Source of the DNA: DATEPR01 sp036503065
Lineage (GTDB): Bacteria > Actinomycetota > Actinomycetes > Mycobacteriales > Pseudonocardiaceae
Length of the DNA stretch: 25,741 nt
Assembly (NCBI GenBank): GCA_036503065.1
Contig: DASXXM010000090.1
Coordinates: 1 to 25,741, forward strand
Direction: 5' to 3'
The position numbers and the translations under genes are program-made. The notes under the pieces are model-generated. The model saw only the letters and a program-made list of their open reading frames with translations, was not told where the DNA came from and did no database searches. This document shows positions 1 through 7,143 of this stretch, piece after piece (positions within the stretch are counted from its first letter, which is position 1; the number at the start of each line of letters is the position of its first letter).

Positions 1-1407
1 CTGCTGACTCGGATCGAGCGGCATGAACTGCGGGACCCGTGCCAGATAATCCTTGGCGGCGGCGATATCACCGCTGTGTTTGAACGCGTCGACGAAGTAG
101 TCGTCGACGTAGAAGGACCACACGAGCCAGTCGGTGAGGATATCGGTCTTGTCGGCGGGCGCGTCGGGCAATGCGGCGGCGTACAACAGCCCGTAGTCGT
201 CGGCGGCGACCTTGGCCTCGGTCCATGGCGCGACACCGGCCGCCGGGTCCAGCATGCCCATTTCCCTGGCCCACGCCAATGCGTGTGTTCTGGCCGTCGT
301 CAATTCTGGGTTCAGCCTTGCCGGGCGGGTCATCCGGATCTCGGGTAGCCGGAACGGCCGCGACTTGCTGTCGGTTGGGGTGTGCTTGGCAGGCGGTGTG
401 CTGAGCCGTCGTGCGATCGCCGTCAGTTCCGCCGCGGCGCTCGACTCCGGGTTCGCGGCCTGTAGGCACGCCAGGGCCGCGTCGAGTTGGCGATGTGTCT
501 GCTCGTGCGCCCAGACACGGGCGCCGGCTTCCTCGATCAGGTTGGCGCAGGTCCGCAGGTCGGCGTCGTCCAGCGGGGCCGCTCGGTGATACAGCTCGGC
601 AAGTCGCCCCGCGGCGCCGTTGCCCGCGTTGAGGGCGGCCACCACCGGCAGCGACTTCTTGCGGGCGCGTAGATCGGACAGCACCGGCTTGCCGGTGTCG
701 GCCGGATCGCCCCAGATACCAAGGAGATCGTCGACGAGCTGGAACGCAAGACCGAGGTGTTCGCCGAACTGGCGCAGCTGCCAGACCCGCTGTGGTGCGG
801 CGCCGGCGGCCAGTGCGCCGAGCTCGCACGCGACGGCGAACAACGCGCTGGTCTTGTCGCCGGCCATCGTGACGCACTCGTCCAGTCGCACGTCGGTCCG
901 ACCTTCGAACGCCGTGTCGGCGGTCTGGCCGTCGACCAGCCGCAACAGTGCCGCGTCGAGCCGTGCCACCCCCTGGGTGGACAACGGCGGTCCGTCGGCG
1001 ACGAGGGCCTCGGTGGCCAGGGTGATCAGCGCGTCGCCGGCCAGGATGGCGGCGGGCACGCCGTAGACCGTCCACGCGGTCGGGCGATGCCTTCTGGTCC
1101 TGTCCTCGTCCATGACGTCGTCGTGCAGCAACGAATAGTTGTGCGCGAGTTCGACGGCGACCCCCGCGTTGGTCGCGCGGTCCGCGGTGCCGCCGACGGC
1201 CTCCGCCGCCAGCATCGCCAGGGTGGGCCGGACCGCCTTGCCGCTGTTTCCCGCCAGCGCGCGGCCCTGTTCGTCCCACCAGCCGAAGTGATAGCCGATG
1301 ACCTGGCGGGTGGCCGAGTTCATCCGATCCGCCGCGGCCCGCAGCCCGGGGGTGACCAGTTCGCGGGCCCGGTCGAACGGGTCGGCGGTAGCCCTAGCTG
1401 TGGCCAT
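1..1407 (-). CDS. Fused isoprenyl diphosphate synthase-terpene cyclase, probable encapsulin cargo (3' end outside window)
   Basis: The frame is open from ATG at 1407 to position 1, giving 469 residues with no stop. Residues about 1-335 are an all-alpha trans-isoprenyl diphosphate synthase: first Asp-rich motif HDDVMD (D96, D97, D100) followed by RTRRH, and second motif DDLLGIWGD (from D226). A short linker rich in Pro, Thr, Ser and Lys (about 336-350) leads into a class I terpene cyclase: a PFRLP...PARLNPEL entry segment, ITDW-like ILTDWLVW, and the metal motif DDYFVD (D435, D436, D440), which parallels DDHFLE of geosmin/germacradienol synthase. The NSE motif would lie beyond the window. The enzyme would extend allylic diphosphates and cyclise the product, perhaps FPP to a sesquiterpene; Tyr91, five residues before D96, is compatible with a short chain. 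The start overlaps the encapsulin stop by 14 nt, so translation is probably coupled. Family 2B shells are known to carry prenyltransferases and terpene cyclases, so a cargo role is a strong inference. The product is unknown. Confidence 0.9.
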   Translation of the reverse strand, partial: MATARATADPFDRARELVTPGLRAAADRMNSATRQVIGYHFGWWDEQGRALAGNSGKAVRPTLAMLAAEAVGGTADRATNAGVAVELAHNYSLLHDDVMDEDRTRRHRPTAWTVYGVPAAILAGDALITLATEALVADGPPLSTQGVARLDAALLRLVDGQTADTAFEGRTDVRLDECVTMAGDKTSALFAVACELGALAAGAAPQRVWQLRQFGEHLGLAFQLVDDLLGIWGDPADTGKPVLSDLRARKKSLPVVAALNAGNGAAGRLAELYHRAAPLDDADLRTCANLIEEAGARVWAHEQTHRQLDAALACLQAANPESSAAAELTAIARRLSTPPAKHTPTDSKSRPFRLPEIRMTRPARLNPELTTARTHALAWAREMGMLDPAAGVAPWTEAKVAADDYGLLYAAALPDAPADKTDILTDWLVWSFYVDDYFVDAFKHSGDIAAAKDYLARVPQFMPLDPSQQ

Positions 1408-2818
1408 CGACGCTCCCGAGCTGAATGTTCTCCAGCACCCCCAGCGCGTCCGGCACCAGCACGGCCAACGAGTAGTAGCAGGTGATCAGGTAGTTGATGA
1501 TCGCCTTCTCGTCGATGCTCATGAACCGCACGCTCAGGCCCGGTTCGTACTCGTCGACCAGACCGGTCTTGCGCAGGCCGATGACTCCCTGGTCGGCCTC
1601 ACCGGTCCGCATGACGATCATCGAGGTGGTGCGCTGATCGGTGATCGGGATCTTCCAGCACGGGTAGACGGGCACGCCGCGCCACGCGGAGACCCGCCCG
1701 CCGGGGACGTGCACGGTCTCCGGCGAGATGCCCTGCCGGGTGCACTCGTCGCGGAACGCGGCGATGGCCTCCGGATGGGCCAGGATGAATCCCGGGTTCT
1801 TCCACACCGTGTTGAGCAGCTTGTCCATGTCGTGTGGGGTGGGCGGACCGCTGCGGGTGTAGATGCGCTGGCTGAAGTCCGCGTTGTGCAGCAGGCCGAA
1901 GTCCTTGTTGTTGACCAGTTCGTGTTCCTGCCGTTCCCGCACCGCTTCGATGGTCAGGCGAACCTGCTGCTCGAGTTGGTCGATCGGCTCGTTGTAGAGG
2001 TCCGATACCCGGGTGTGCACCCTGAGGATGGTCTGGGCGATGCTCAGCTCGTATTCGCGTGGCTTCATCTCGTAGTCGACGAAGGTGCCGCTCAGCGGAG
2101 GCTCGCCGCGATGGCCGGAAAGGATGTCGATCGACGCCTCACCGTGCGGGTTCTGTGCTTTCTGGGCGGTCGCCTGCTGCTGCCTGACGTGGGCGCGAAG
2201 TGCCTCGGACTGATCCAGCAGTTCGCGGAACGTCGACTTGGCGAGCGACATCACCGTACCTGCCGTGGTCGCCTTGACTGAATAGTCCCAGGTGCTGTCG
2301 GCATCGAGCAGCGTCTCGTCACCGAAATAGTCGCCGTCGGCCATTATGGTCAGCGTCGACTCATGTCCGTAGTCGCCATCGCGGAGTTTGACCAGCCGGC
2401 CGTGTACCAGTAGGAAAAGCTGGTCGGCCGGGCTGCCGGCGGTCACCAGTACCTCACCCGGCTCGCATTCACGTTGGGTGAACCGGCTGGCGAGCAGGCC
2501 GAGCAGCTCAATGTCGCCGCAGTCGCGCAGTAATGGCAGTTCGGTCAACTCGGCCGGAATGATCTGGACCTCGCTGCCGGTGGTCAGGAAGTCAAGTCGG
2601 CCGTCACCCAGTCGGTAGTTCAGCCGCCGGTTGACCCGGTACGCACCGCCCCTTGCCTCCACCCATGGCAGCAGGTTGAGCAGCCAACGCGGTGTGATGC
2701 CCTGCATCTGCGGCACGGACTTGGTCGTCGACGACAACTTGCGTGCGGCCGTGGTACTGAGACTGAGTTGCCCGGCGCCGTTGTTTCCGGTGCGGTCAGG
2801 TGTATATTCCGTAGTCAT
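1394..2818 (-). CDS. Family 2B encapsulin shell protein with cyclic-nucleotide-binding-type domain (EshA-like)
   Basis: The protein is 474 aa and matches the Family 2B encapsulin pattern along its length. It has a short disordered N-terminus (1-20), the arm segment around PQMQGITPRWLL (36-47), a cyclic-nucleotide-binding-fold insertion (about 85-215, with FGDE at 165-168), and an HK97-type shell domain (about 240-465) with GTFVDYEMKPREYELSIAQT, RERQEHE, NKDFGLLHNAD and the C-terminal CYYSLAVLVPDALGVLE. Family 2 shells self-assemble into icosahedral compartments around a dedicated enzyme. Here the overlapping downstream gene encodes a prenyltransferase-terpene cyclase, the cargo class expected for 2B. 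The ATG at 2818 is chosen because homology begins there. The frame stays open upstream to 3121 but with no recognisable protein. SD support is weak, and a GTG at 2827 is an alternative. The nucleotide pocket looks degenerate: the usual Arg after the FGE cassette is not seen, so ligand binding is uncertain. Confidence 0.93.
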   Translation of the reverse strand: MTTEYTPDRTGNNGAGQLSLSTTAARKLSSTTKSVPQMQGITPRWLLNLLPWVEARGGAYRVNRRLNYRLGDGRLDFLTTGSEVQIIPAELTELPLLRDCGDIELLGLLASRFTQRECEPGEVLVTAGSPADQLFLLVHGRLVKLRDGDYGHESTLTIMADGDYFGDETLLDADSTWDYSVKATTAGTVMSLAKSTFRELLDQSEALRAHVRQQQATAQKAQNPHGEASIDILSGHRGEPPLSGTFVDYEMKPREYELSIAQTILRVHTRVSDLYNEPIDQLEQQVRLTIEAVRERQEHELVNNKDFGLLHNADFSQRIYTRSGPPTPHDMDKLLNTVWKNPGFILAHPEAIAAFRDECTRQGISPETVHVPGGRVSAWRGVPVYPCWKIPITDQRTTSMIVMRTGEADQGVIGLRKTGLVDEYEPGLSVRFMSIDEKAIINYLITCYYSLAVLVPDALGVLENIQLGSVDGHS

Positions 2819-3346
2819 TTCCGACACGACTCGACCACCATTCAGAATGGTTAGTTGGCTGGCTCCAGCCCTCGAAGCAACGACAACGCTATGTCGCTGC
2901 CGGCGGTCAAACAAGAGTGGTCCGGTTGGTTTAACACGATCGGGTTGAATAGTGGATGTTCGATCATGGGTACAAGGGCGCGAAACGCACATCTCGTAGG
3001 CTTGGTGGCGACCTTGCCACACCGCATCGGGCCAGCTGGGGGCCAGATCGGTCGAAAGCATCTCGGGTGCTCCGGTACGCTGGGAACCCGTTTGTCGGAG
3101 TGTGGACAACATTTGCAACAAGGTGTATTTTGCACCGTCTCCGTAAATGTGGATGGTGGTTGTCCAAGGGGCTGCGCGGCCGTTTCGAGATCATGAACAC
3201 CGGCGGCGTGCGGGATGTGCTCACGTGCCGCGTGTTGTGCCGACAGCGGGCGGCTGTTCGAAACCCGGTCGAAACATCCGCCGTTGCTTGACATCGTGCC
3301 GGCGGCGAGGCGAGCGTGCCTGCCGACGCACGCATGAGGAGGGCCT
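2819..3346. promoter_or_regulatory. Divergent 528-bp control region between encapsulin operon and condensation-domain gene
   Basis: No convincing gene lies here; the short frames on both strands lack SD sites and recognisable sequence, and the stretch is visibly richer in A/T than its neighbours. It must hold the promoters of both divergent units. On the plus strand TTGACA at 3288-3293 is a possible -35 with no good -10 behind it. Just upstream are two direct TCGAAAC heptamers one helical turn apart (3258-3264, 3269-3275), with an inverted copy at 3182-3188. A small inverted repeat, GGTG-N7-CACC, lies near 3122-3136. The functional assignments are inference. Confidence 0.5.
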
Positions 3347-4714
3347 GTGACATCGCATCTCGATCACCCGCTCGGCGGAACCGTCACGGCGACGGTCATG
3401 GTGCCCTTCGAAGGCGCGGGCGGCGCGGTCGCGGCACTGAGTTGGGGGCAGGCGGAGATGTGGCGCGCCATCGCGGACCAACAGTCCTGGATGCCCCTCG
3501 GCGGTCCGGCCGAACTGCCGCCCGCCAAGGACGTCGAGGACATCATCGCGGCGATGCGGTGGATGCTGGGCCGGCACCGGTCGCTGCGCACCCGGCTGCG
3601 GTTCGACCAGGAGGGCGGCGTGCGGCAGGAGGTCGCCAACTGCGGCGAGGTCCCGCTGCACGTGGTGGACGTCCCCGACGACGGCGATCCGGCCCGGGTC
3701 GCGGCCGACGTGGACGCCGGGTTCCGGCGCGCCGAGCTGGACTACGAGCACGACTGGCCGCTGCGGATGGCCGCGATTCGGCAGCGCGGCGTCATCACGC
3801 ACCTGGTCGGCGTGTTCTGCCACCTGGCACTGGACATCGAGGGCATCGCCGCGCTGTTCCGTGGTGGCCTGGGCGCCCTGTTGCTGACCGAGACCGATGC
3901 GGCCGCGCTGCCGGCAACCGACGCGCTCGACCCGCTGGACCAGGTCGCCTGGCAGGGCGGCCCGGCCGGCCGCCGCCACAACCGGGCGGTGCAGCGCTAC
4001 TGGACCCGTCAATTGGCTCGCGTGCCCGCATACCGGTTCGGCGCGTCCGATGACGAGCGGCGGCCGAGGCACTGGCAGGCCACGCTGCGGTCGCCGTCGG
4101 CGTACCGGGCGGTGTGGTCGATCACGGCGCGGACCGCGGCGGACTCGTCCGCGGTCCTGCTCGCCGCGGCCGCGATGGCGATGGCCAGGGCCACCGGCTG
4201 CGATCCCGCCGTGTTCCAGGTCGCGGTCGGCAACCGGTTCCGGCCGGGGCTGGCGGACTCGGTCAGCTCGATCGGCCAGAGCTGCGTGTGCGTGATCGAC
4301 GTGGCGGACGCCCCGTTCGACGAGGTGCTCGACCGCGCCGCCCGCGGCGCGCGAAACGCCTACCTGAACGCGTACTTCGACCGTGACCAGATGGAGGCGC
4401 TGATCGCCGAACTCGGCCGGGCACGCGGCGAGCACATCGACCTGACGTGCTTCTTCAACGACCGACGCGCTCCGCACCATCGGCTGCCGGACCGACCGGC
4501 GTCGGCACCCGAAACCCCGGCCGAGACCACGATCACCTGGGGCCCGCACTCGGACACGCCGTTCGCGCCGCTGTTCGTGCACATCAACGACACCGCACAC
4601 GCCGAGGTGGAACTCCTGCTCCAGGCGGACACCCGCTGCTTCCCACCCACCCACATGCGGACATTCATGTCCGATTTCGAGGCCACACTTCTCGCCGCCG
4701 CGGCATTCGAGTGA
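3347..4714 (+). CDS. Stand-alone NRPS-type condensation-domain protein
   Basis: The protein is 455 aa, the size of one condensation (C) domain, with no adenylation or carrier domain attached. It shows the C-domain opening LSWGQAEMW (about residue 29), a two-lobed chloramphenicol-acetyltransferase-like layout, and a core motif reading FCHLALDIEG. In this motif the second His and the Asp of HHxxxD are kept but the first His is Cys. A later VGNRFRPGLADSVSSIGQ segment matches the lobe-bridging region. C domains join acyl or aminoacyl groups to an amine or hydroxyl; a free-standing one could acylate a small molecule, for example a terpenoid alcohol, but nothing here proves a substrate. The GTG at 3347 is chosen for AGGAGG at 3337-3342. 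The ATG at 3398 is an alternative with poorer SD. The gene diverges from the encapsulin operon, which suggests but does not show a shared pathway. Confidence 0.85.
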   Translation: MTSHLDHPLGGTVTATVMVPFEGAGGAVAALSWGQAEMWRAIADQQSWMPLGGPAELPPAKDVEDIIAAMRWMLGRHRSLRTRLRFDQEGGVRQEVANCGEVPLHVVDVPDDGDPARVAADVDAGFRRAELDYEHDWPLRMAAIRQRGVITHLVGVFCHLALDIEGIAALFRGGLGALLLTETDAAALPATDALDPLDQVAWQGGPAGRRHNRAVQRYWTRQLARVPAYRFGASDDERRPRHWQATLRSPSAYRAVWSITARTAADSSAVLLAAAAMAMARATGCDPAVFQVAVGNRFRPGLADSVSSIGQSCVCVIDVADAPFDEVLDRAARGARNAYLNAYFDRDQMEALIAELGRARGEHIDLTCFFNDRRAPHHRLPDRPASAPETPAETTITWGPHSDTPFAPLFVHINDTAHAEVELLLQADTRCFPPTHMRTFMSDFEATLLAAAAFE

Positions 4715-4752
4715 ATGCCGAGCAATGGCCCACCGGGTAAAAGCGGGCCGGA

Positions 4753-4797
4753 CCGGTGATCCGCCGCCGTTTGACAGTGCGGCGAGCAGATCACCGG
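4753..4797. terminator. Hairpin between convergent genes, probable bidirectional terminator
   Basis: CCGGTGATC (4753-4761) pairs with GATCACCGG (4789-4797), and inside it CGCCG (4762-4766) can pair with CGGCG (4780-4784). It sits between the convergent ends of the condensation-domain gene and the SnoaL-like gene. There is no long T-run on either side, as is common for actinomycete terminators. Confidence 0.6.
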
Positions 4798-4825
4798 CCC
4801 GGTCGGTACCCGGCGTCCGGACGCG

Positions 4826-5242
4826 TCAGGCCAGGCCGAGCTGCCTGGCGATGACGGACCCTTCCGCATAGCAGTCGAAGCGCTTGATCTTGCCGTCGAC
4901 GAGCTCGAACACGTCGCAGCAGGGGGCGTCCATCCGCTTGCCGGTCGGCGGGACCGTGCCCGCGGGCGTCTCCAGCGGTCCCAGATGGGTGCCCTGCAGG
5001 GAGAGCTGCACGATCACCATGTTGTCGACGACGTAGAAGGTGTGCAGTTCGCGGTGCATGTCGGGGAATGCCTTGGCGTAGACCTCGACCGTCTTCCCGA
5101 GCTCCGCCGGACCGCGGTAGGTGTACGGAATGGACTCGTCGGTGAAGGTCCCGTCCTCGGTGAACTGTGCGATCCAGCCTGCGACGTCCTTGTCCTCGGC
5201 GACCTGGTACGCGTTGCGGATGATCTTCTCGTTCTCGTGCAT
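4826..5242 (-). CDS. SnoaL-like / ester-cyclase-type NTF2-fold protein (cytosolic)
   Basis: The protein is 138 aa from ATG 5242 and fills a single NTF2/SnoaL-like alpha+beta cone: an N-terminal helix NEKIIRNAYQ, the segment FTEDGTFTDESIPYTYRGP, FPDMHRELHTFYVVDNMVIVQLSLQGTHLGPL, and a terminal strand DVFELVDGKIKRFDCYAEG. Family members are polyketide cyclases, ketosteroid-isomerase-like enzymes or binding proteins. The actual reaction cannot be read from the sequence. The start at 5242 has GGAG 9 nt upstream; an in-frame ATG at 5257 would add five residues but lacks SD. It follows the secreted SnoaL-like gene by 37 nt and is probably co-transcribed with it from the MarR-type operator region at 5875-5978. 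Two adjacent Cys (APCCDVF) lie in the cone. Confidence 0.85.
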   Translation of the reverse strand: MHENEKIIRNAYQVAEDKDVAGWIAQFTEDGTFTDESIPYTYRGPAELGKTVEVYAKAFPDMHRELHTFYVVDNMVIVQLSLQGTHLGPLETPAGTVPPTGKRMDAPCCDVFELVDGKIKRFDCYAEGSVIARQLGLA

Positions 5243-5279
5243 TTCCAGTTTCTCCATCAGGTGTAGGGGTGCGACCGTG

Positions 5280-5840
5280 TTACGGGATCCAGGGCGCCTT
5301 GTAGGTGCCGGTGTCCGCCAGGAAGGCGGTGAAGTCCTCGGCGGCCCATTCCTCGGCGATCTTGCCGTTGGCCAGCCGGTAGAGGTCGGTCGCGTCCCAG
5401 CGCACCGCTCGCCCGCTGGCCGGGATGCCCAACAGGGGCCCGGTCTGCGTGCCGGTCACGACCAGGCGGACCACGACCTCGTCGCCCTTGGCGACGATGT
5501 CCTGCGGGGCGGCGTGCAGGTCCGGCAGCGAGGTCACCACGGTGGTCATGAGGCCTGCGACGTTGTCCCGCCCGGCGACCGTGCCGACCGTCCCGCCGTG
5601 CCACTGCATGTCCGCGGTGAAGTACGTCGCCGCGTGGTCGCCGTGGTGTCCATTGAGGACGTCCCGCATGAACGCCACCACCACCGCCTCATTGGCCCTG
5701 GCCTCGCGATCGGCGGATAACGCCGCCGGCTGGCCCGGGCCCGCCGTCTGTGCGTTCGCCGCGGTGCCCGCGACCGTCAGGCCGCCTGCGGCGATCCCGG
5801 CCATGGCCGCTCCCATGGCGATGCGTTGCCACTTCTTCAT
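5280..5840 (-). CDS. Exported SnoaL-like / ester-cyclase-type protein with signal peptide
   Basis: The protein is 186 aa from ATG 5840, which has AAGGAG about 7 nt upstream; a longer frame to 5924 has no SD and would destroy the signal peptide. The N-terminus MKKWQ plus a hydrophobic AAMAGIAAGGLTVAG core and an ANA-Q cleavage site (around residues 30-33) is a Sec signal. The mature part is a SnoaL-like fold: VVAFMRDVLNGHHGDHAATYFTADMQWHGG, LPDLHAAPQDIVAKGDEVVVRLVVTGTQTGPLLGIP, and YRLANGKIAEEWAAEDF. It is related in fold to the next gene downstream but is exported. Two copies of the module's 16-nt palindrome lie in its leader, so control by the upstream MarR proteins is likely. The substrate is unknown. 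Confidence 0.85.
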   Translation of the reverse strand: MKKWQRIAMGAAMAGIAAGGLTVAGTAANAQTAGPGQPAALSADREARANEAVVVAFMRDVLNGHHGDHAATYFTADMQWHGGTVGTVAGRDNVAGLMTTVVTSLPDLHAAPQDIVAKGDEVVVRLVVTGTQTGPLLGIPASGRAVRWDATDLYRLANGKIAEEWAAEDFTAFLADTGTYKAPWIP

Positions 5841-5874
5841 GACGCTCTCCTTGGTCTTCCTCCGGTGTCGAGTC

Positions 5875-5890
5875 ACTTTAACACTCAAGT
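5875..5890. promoter_or_regulatory. MarR-type operator copy 1
   Basis: The 16-nt site ACTTTA-ACAC-TCAAGT has five of six arm positions matching the palindrome ACTTGA-N4-TCAAGT. It ends 34 nt upstream of the exported SnoaL-like gene's start, a position suited to repression. A further half-site, GCAAGT, lies at 5902-5907. Confidence 0.6.
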
Positions 5891-5962
5891 CATACCGATG
5901 CGCAAGTGTCTTGGTGCATCTCATTGAGGACCTGATCGGAACACTGGATGTCGAGCAGGATA

Positions 5963-5978
5963 ACTTGACTGTTCACGT
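5963..5978. promoter_or_regulatory. MarR-type operator copy 2
   Basis: ACTTGA-CTGT-TCACGT differs at one base from the perfect copy at 7128-7143, including an identical spacer. It lies between the second MarR gene and the exported SnoaL-like gene. Confidence 0.65.
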
Positions 5979-6034
5979 CATGATGGTCACGACGCCGGCA
6001 TGCGTCAGCCCAGCAGGGCACTGCGGGGCTTGGG

Positions 6035-6529
6035 TCAGCGGGCGGGCGAGTCGATGCGCTGCAGGATCCGTTCTGCATCCTGGCCGAGCCGGCGCAGCCG
6101 CTCCGCGGACAGGTTGTCCACCACCAGGTGGCGCACGAACGCCACGTGGCTCGGCGCCGCCGACGCCAGCTTGCGCATGCCGGCCGGCAACAGGATGGCG
6201 TTGGTGAAGCGCCCGTCCGTGGGGTCCGGCTCGCGCCGGACGTAGTCACGGGATTCGAGGCGCTTGACCAGGTGCGAGAGGCGCGATAGCGATGCGCTGG
6301 CCCGCTCGGCCAGTTCACTCATCCGCATGGTCCACTCCGGCGCCTCGGCGAGCATCGCCATGGTCATGTACTCGACCATGCTCAGGTCGGCGTCGCGCTG
6401 GAGCTGGCCGTCGATGGCCCAGGGCAGCCGGGTGATCAGGCGGACCACCGACAGCCACGAGGCCAGCTCGCCCGGTGTGAGCCACAGGTCCGCGTGCTCG
6501 TCCGCCTGCGACGACTCGGACGTGGTCAT
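6035..6529 (-). CDS. MarR-family transcriptional regulator (paralogue B)
   Basis: The protein is 164 aa with the MarR winged-helix layout: a dimerisation helix LASWLSVVRLITRLPWAID, a scaffold SMVEYMTMAMLAEAP, a recognition HTH MRMSELAERASASLSRLSHLVKRLESR, a wing YVRREPDPTDGRFTNAILLPAG, and C-terminal dimerisation helices. It is about 85% identical by eye to the MarR encoded just upstream (7042-6569), so the two are a recent tandem duplication. Its start lies 39 nt after that gene's stop. The ATG at 6529 has no visible SD site, so translation may be weak or coupled to the upstream gene. It lacks both Cys residues found in the paralogue (Asp and Arg take their places). The probable targets are the 16-nt palindromes flanking the pair. 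The ligand is unknown. Confidence 0.9.
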   Translation of the reverse strand: MTTSESSQADEHADLWLTPGELASWLSVVRLITRLPWAIDGQLQRDADLSMVEYMTMAMLAEAPEWTMRMSELAERASASLSRLSHLVKRLESRDYVRREPDPTDGRFTNAILLPAGMRKLASAAPSHVAFVRHLVVDNLSAERLRRLGQDAERILQRIDSPAR

Positions 6530-6568
6530 TCGGGGAGAGTATCAAGCGCCGCTCGAGCGCCGGACGTA

Positions 6569-7042
6569 TCAGCGTGCCGGCGAGTCGATGTGCCGCAGGA
6601 TGCGCTCGGCGTCCTGACCGAACCGACGCAGGCGTTCGCCGGACAGGTTGTCCACCACGAGATGGCGGACATGGGCCACGTGGCCGGGCGCGGCCGCCGT
6701 CATCTTGCACATGCCGGCCGGCAGGAGGATGGCGTTGGTGAAGCGCCCGTCGGCCGGGTCCGGCTCGCGTCGGACGTAGCAGCGCGATTCGAGCCGTTTC
6801 ACCAGGTGCGAGAGCCGTGACAGCGAGGTGCTGGTGTTCTCCGCCAGCTCGCTCATCCGCATCGTGCCAGCGGGCGCCTTGGCGAGCATCGCCATCGTCA
6901 TGTACTCGACCATGCTCAGGTCGGCGTCCCGCTGCAGTTGCGTGTCGATGGCCCACGGCAGCCGTGTCATCAGGCGGGCCACCGACAGCCACGATGCCAG
7001 TTCGCCCGTGGTGAGCCACAGGTCTGCGTACTCATCGCTCAT
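6569..7042 (-). CDS. MarR-family transcriptional regulator (paralogue A)
   Basis: The protein is 157 aa from ATG 7042, which has AGGAGG 5 nt upstream; an upstream ATG at 7078 has no SD. The domain order matches paralogue B: HTH MRMSELAENTSTSLSRLSHLVKRLESR and wing YVRREPDPADGRFTNAILL. Unlike paralogue B it has a Cys at the start of the wing (SRCYVRRE) and a second Cys after it (AGMCKM), which could in principle sense oxidants or electrophiles as in OhrR-type MarR proteins; this is inference. A degenerate copy of the palindrome lies 23 nt upstream of the start, suggesting autoregulation, and two better copies sit in the divergent promoter of the SDR gene. Confidence 0.92.
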   Translation of the reverse strand: MSDEYADLWLTTGELASWLSVARLMTRLPWAIDTQLQRDADLSMVEYMTMAMLAKAPAGTMRMSELAENTSTSLSRLSHLVKRLESRCYVRREPDPADGRFTNAILLPAGMCKMTAAAPGHVAHVRHLVVDNLSGERLRRFGQDAERILRHIDSPAR

Positions 7043-7064
7043 CGACGCCTCCTCGATCGCATTG

Positions 7065-7080
7065 ACATGAACTTTCAAGC
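7065..7080. promoter_or_regulatory. MarR-type operator copy 3 (autoregulatory)
   Basis: ACATGA-ACTT-TCAAGC has one mismatch per arm to ACTTGA-N4-TCAAGT. It lies 23 nt upstream of MarR paralogue A, where binding would block its transcription or early elongation. Confidence 0.5.
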
Positions 7081-7127
7081 TATCTGACCGACCTTAGTGC
7101 AGTCCAGGGCATAGTAAGCCAATCTCC

Positions 7128-7143
7128 ACTTGACTGTTCAAGT
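7128..7143. promoter_or_regulatory. MarR-type operator copy 4 (perfect palindrome)
   Basis: ACTTGA-CTGT-TCAAGT has fully complementary six-base arms and covers the -35 element of the SDR promoter. Its centre is 33 bp from that of copy 5, about three helical turns, which would put two dimers on the same DNA face. Confidence 0.75.

Noticed and set aside
68..1485. Long Arg/Gly-rich frames on both strands (68-1279 minus in another frame, 757-1485 plus)
   Set aside because: They are frame shadows of the prenyltransferase-cyclase gene, whose frame holds all recognised motifs; low-complexity Arg-rich composition is typical of such shadows in high-GC DNA.
2819..3121. N-terminal extension of the encapsulin by about 100 residues
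   Set aside because: The frame is open but the sequence is unlike any encapsulin, lacks an SD, and lies in the A/T-richer control region.
2855..3353. Several short frames on both strands in the divergent region
   Set aside because: No SD, mutual overlap and no recognisable motif; more likely non-coding.
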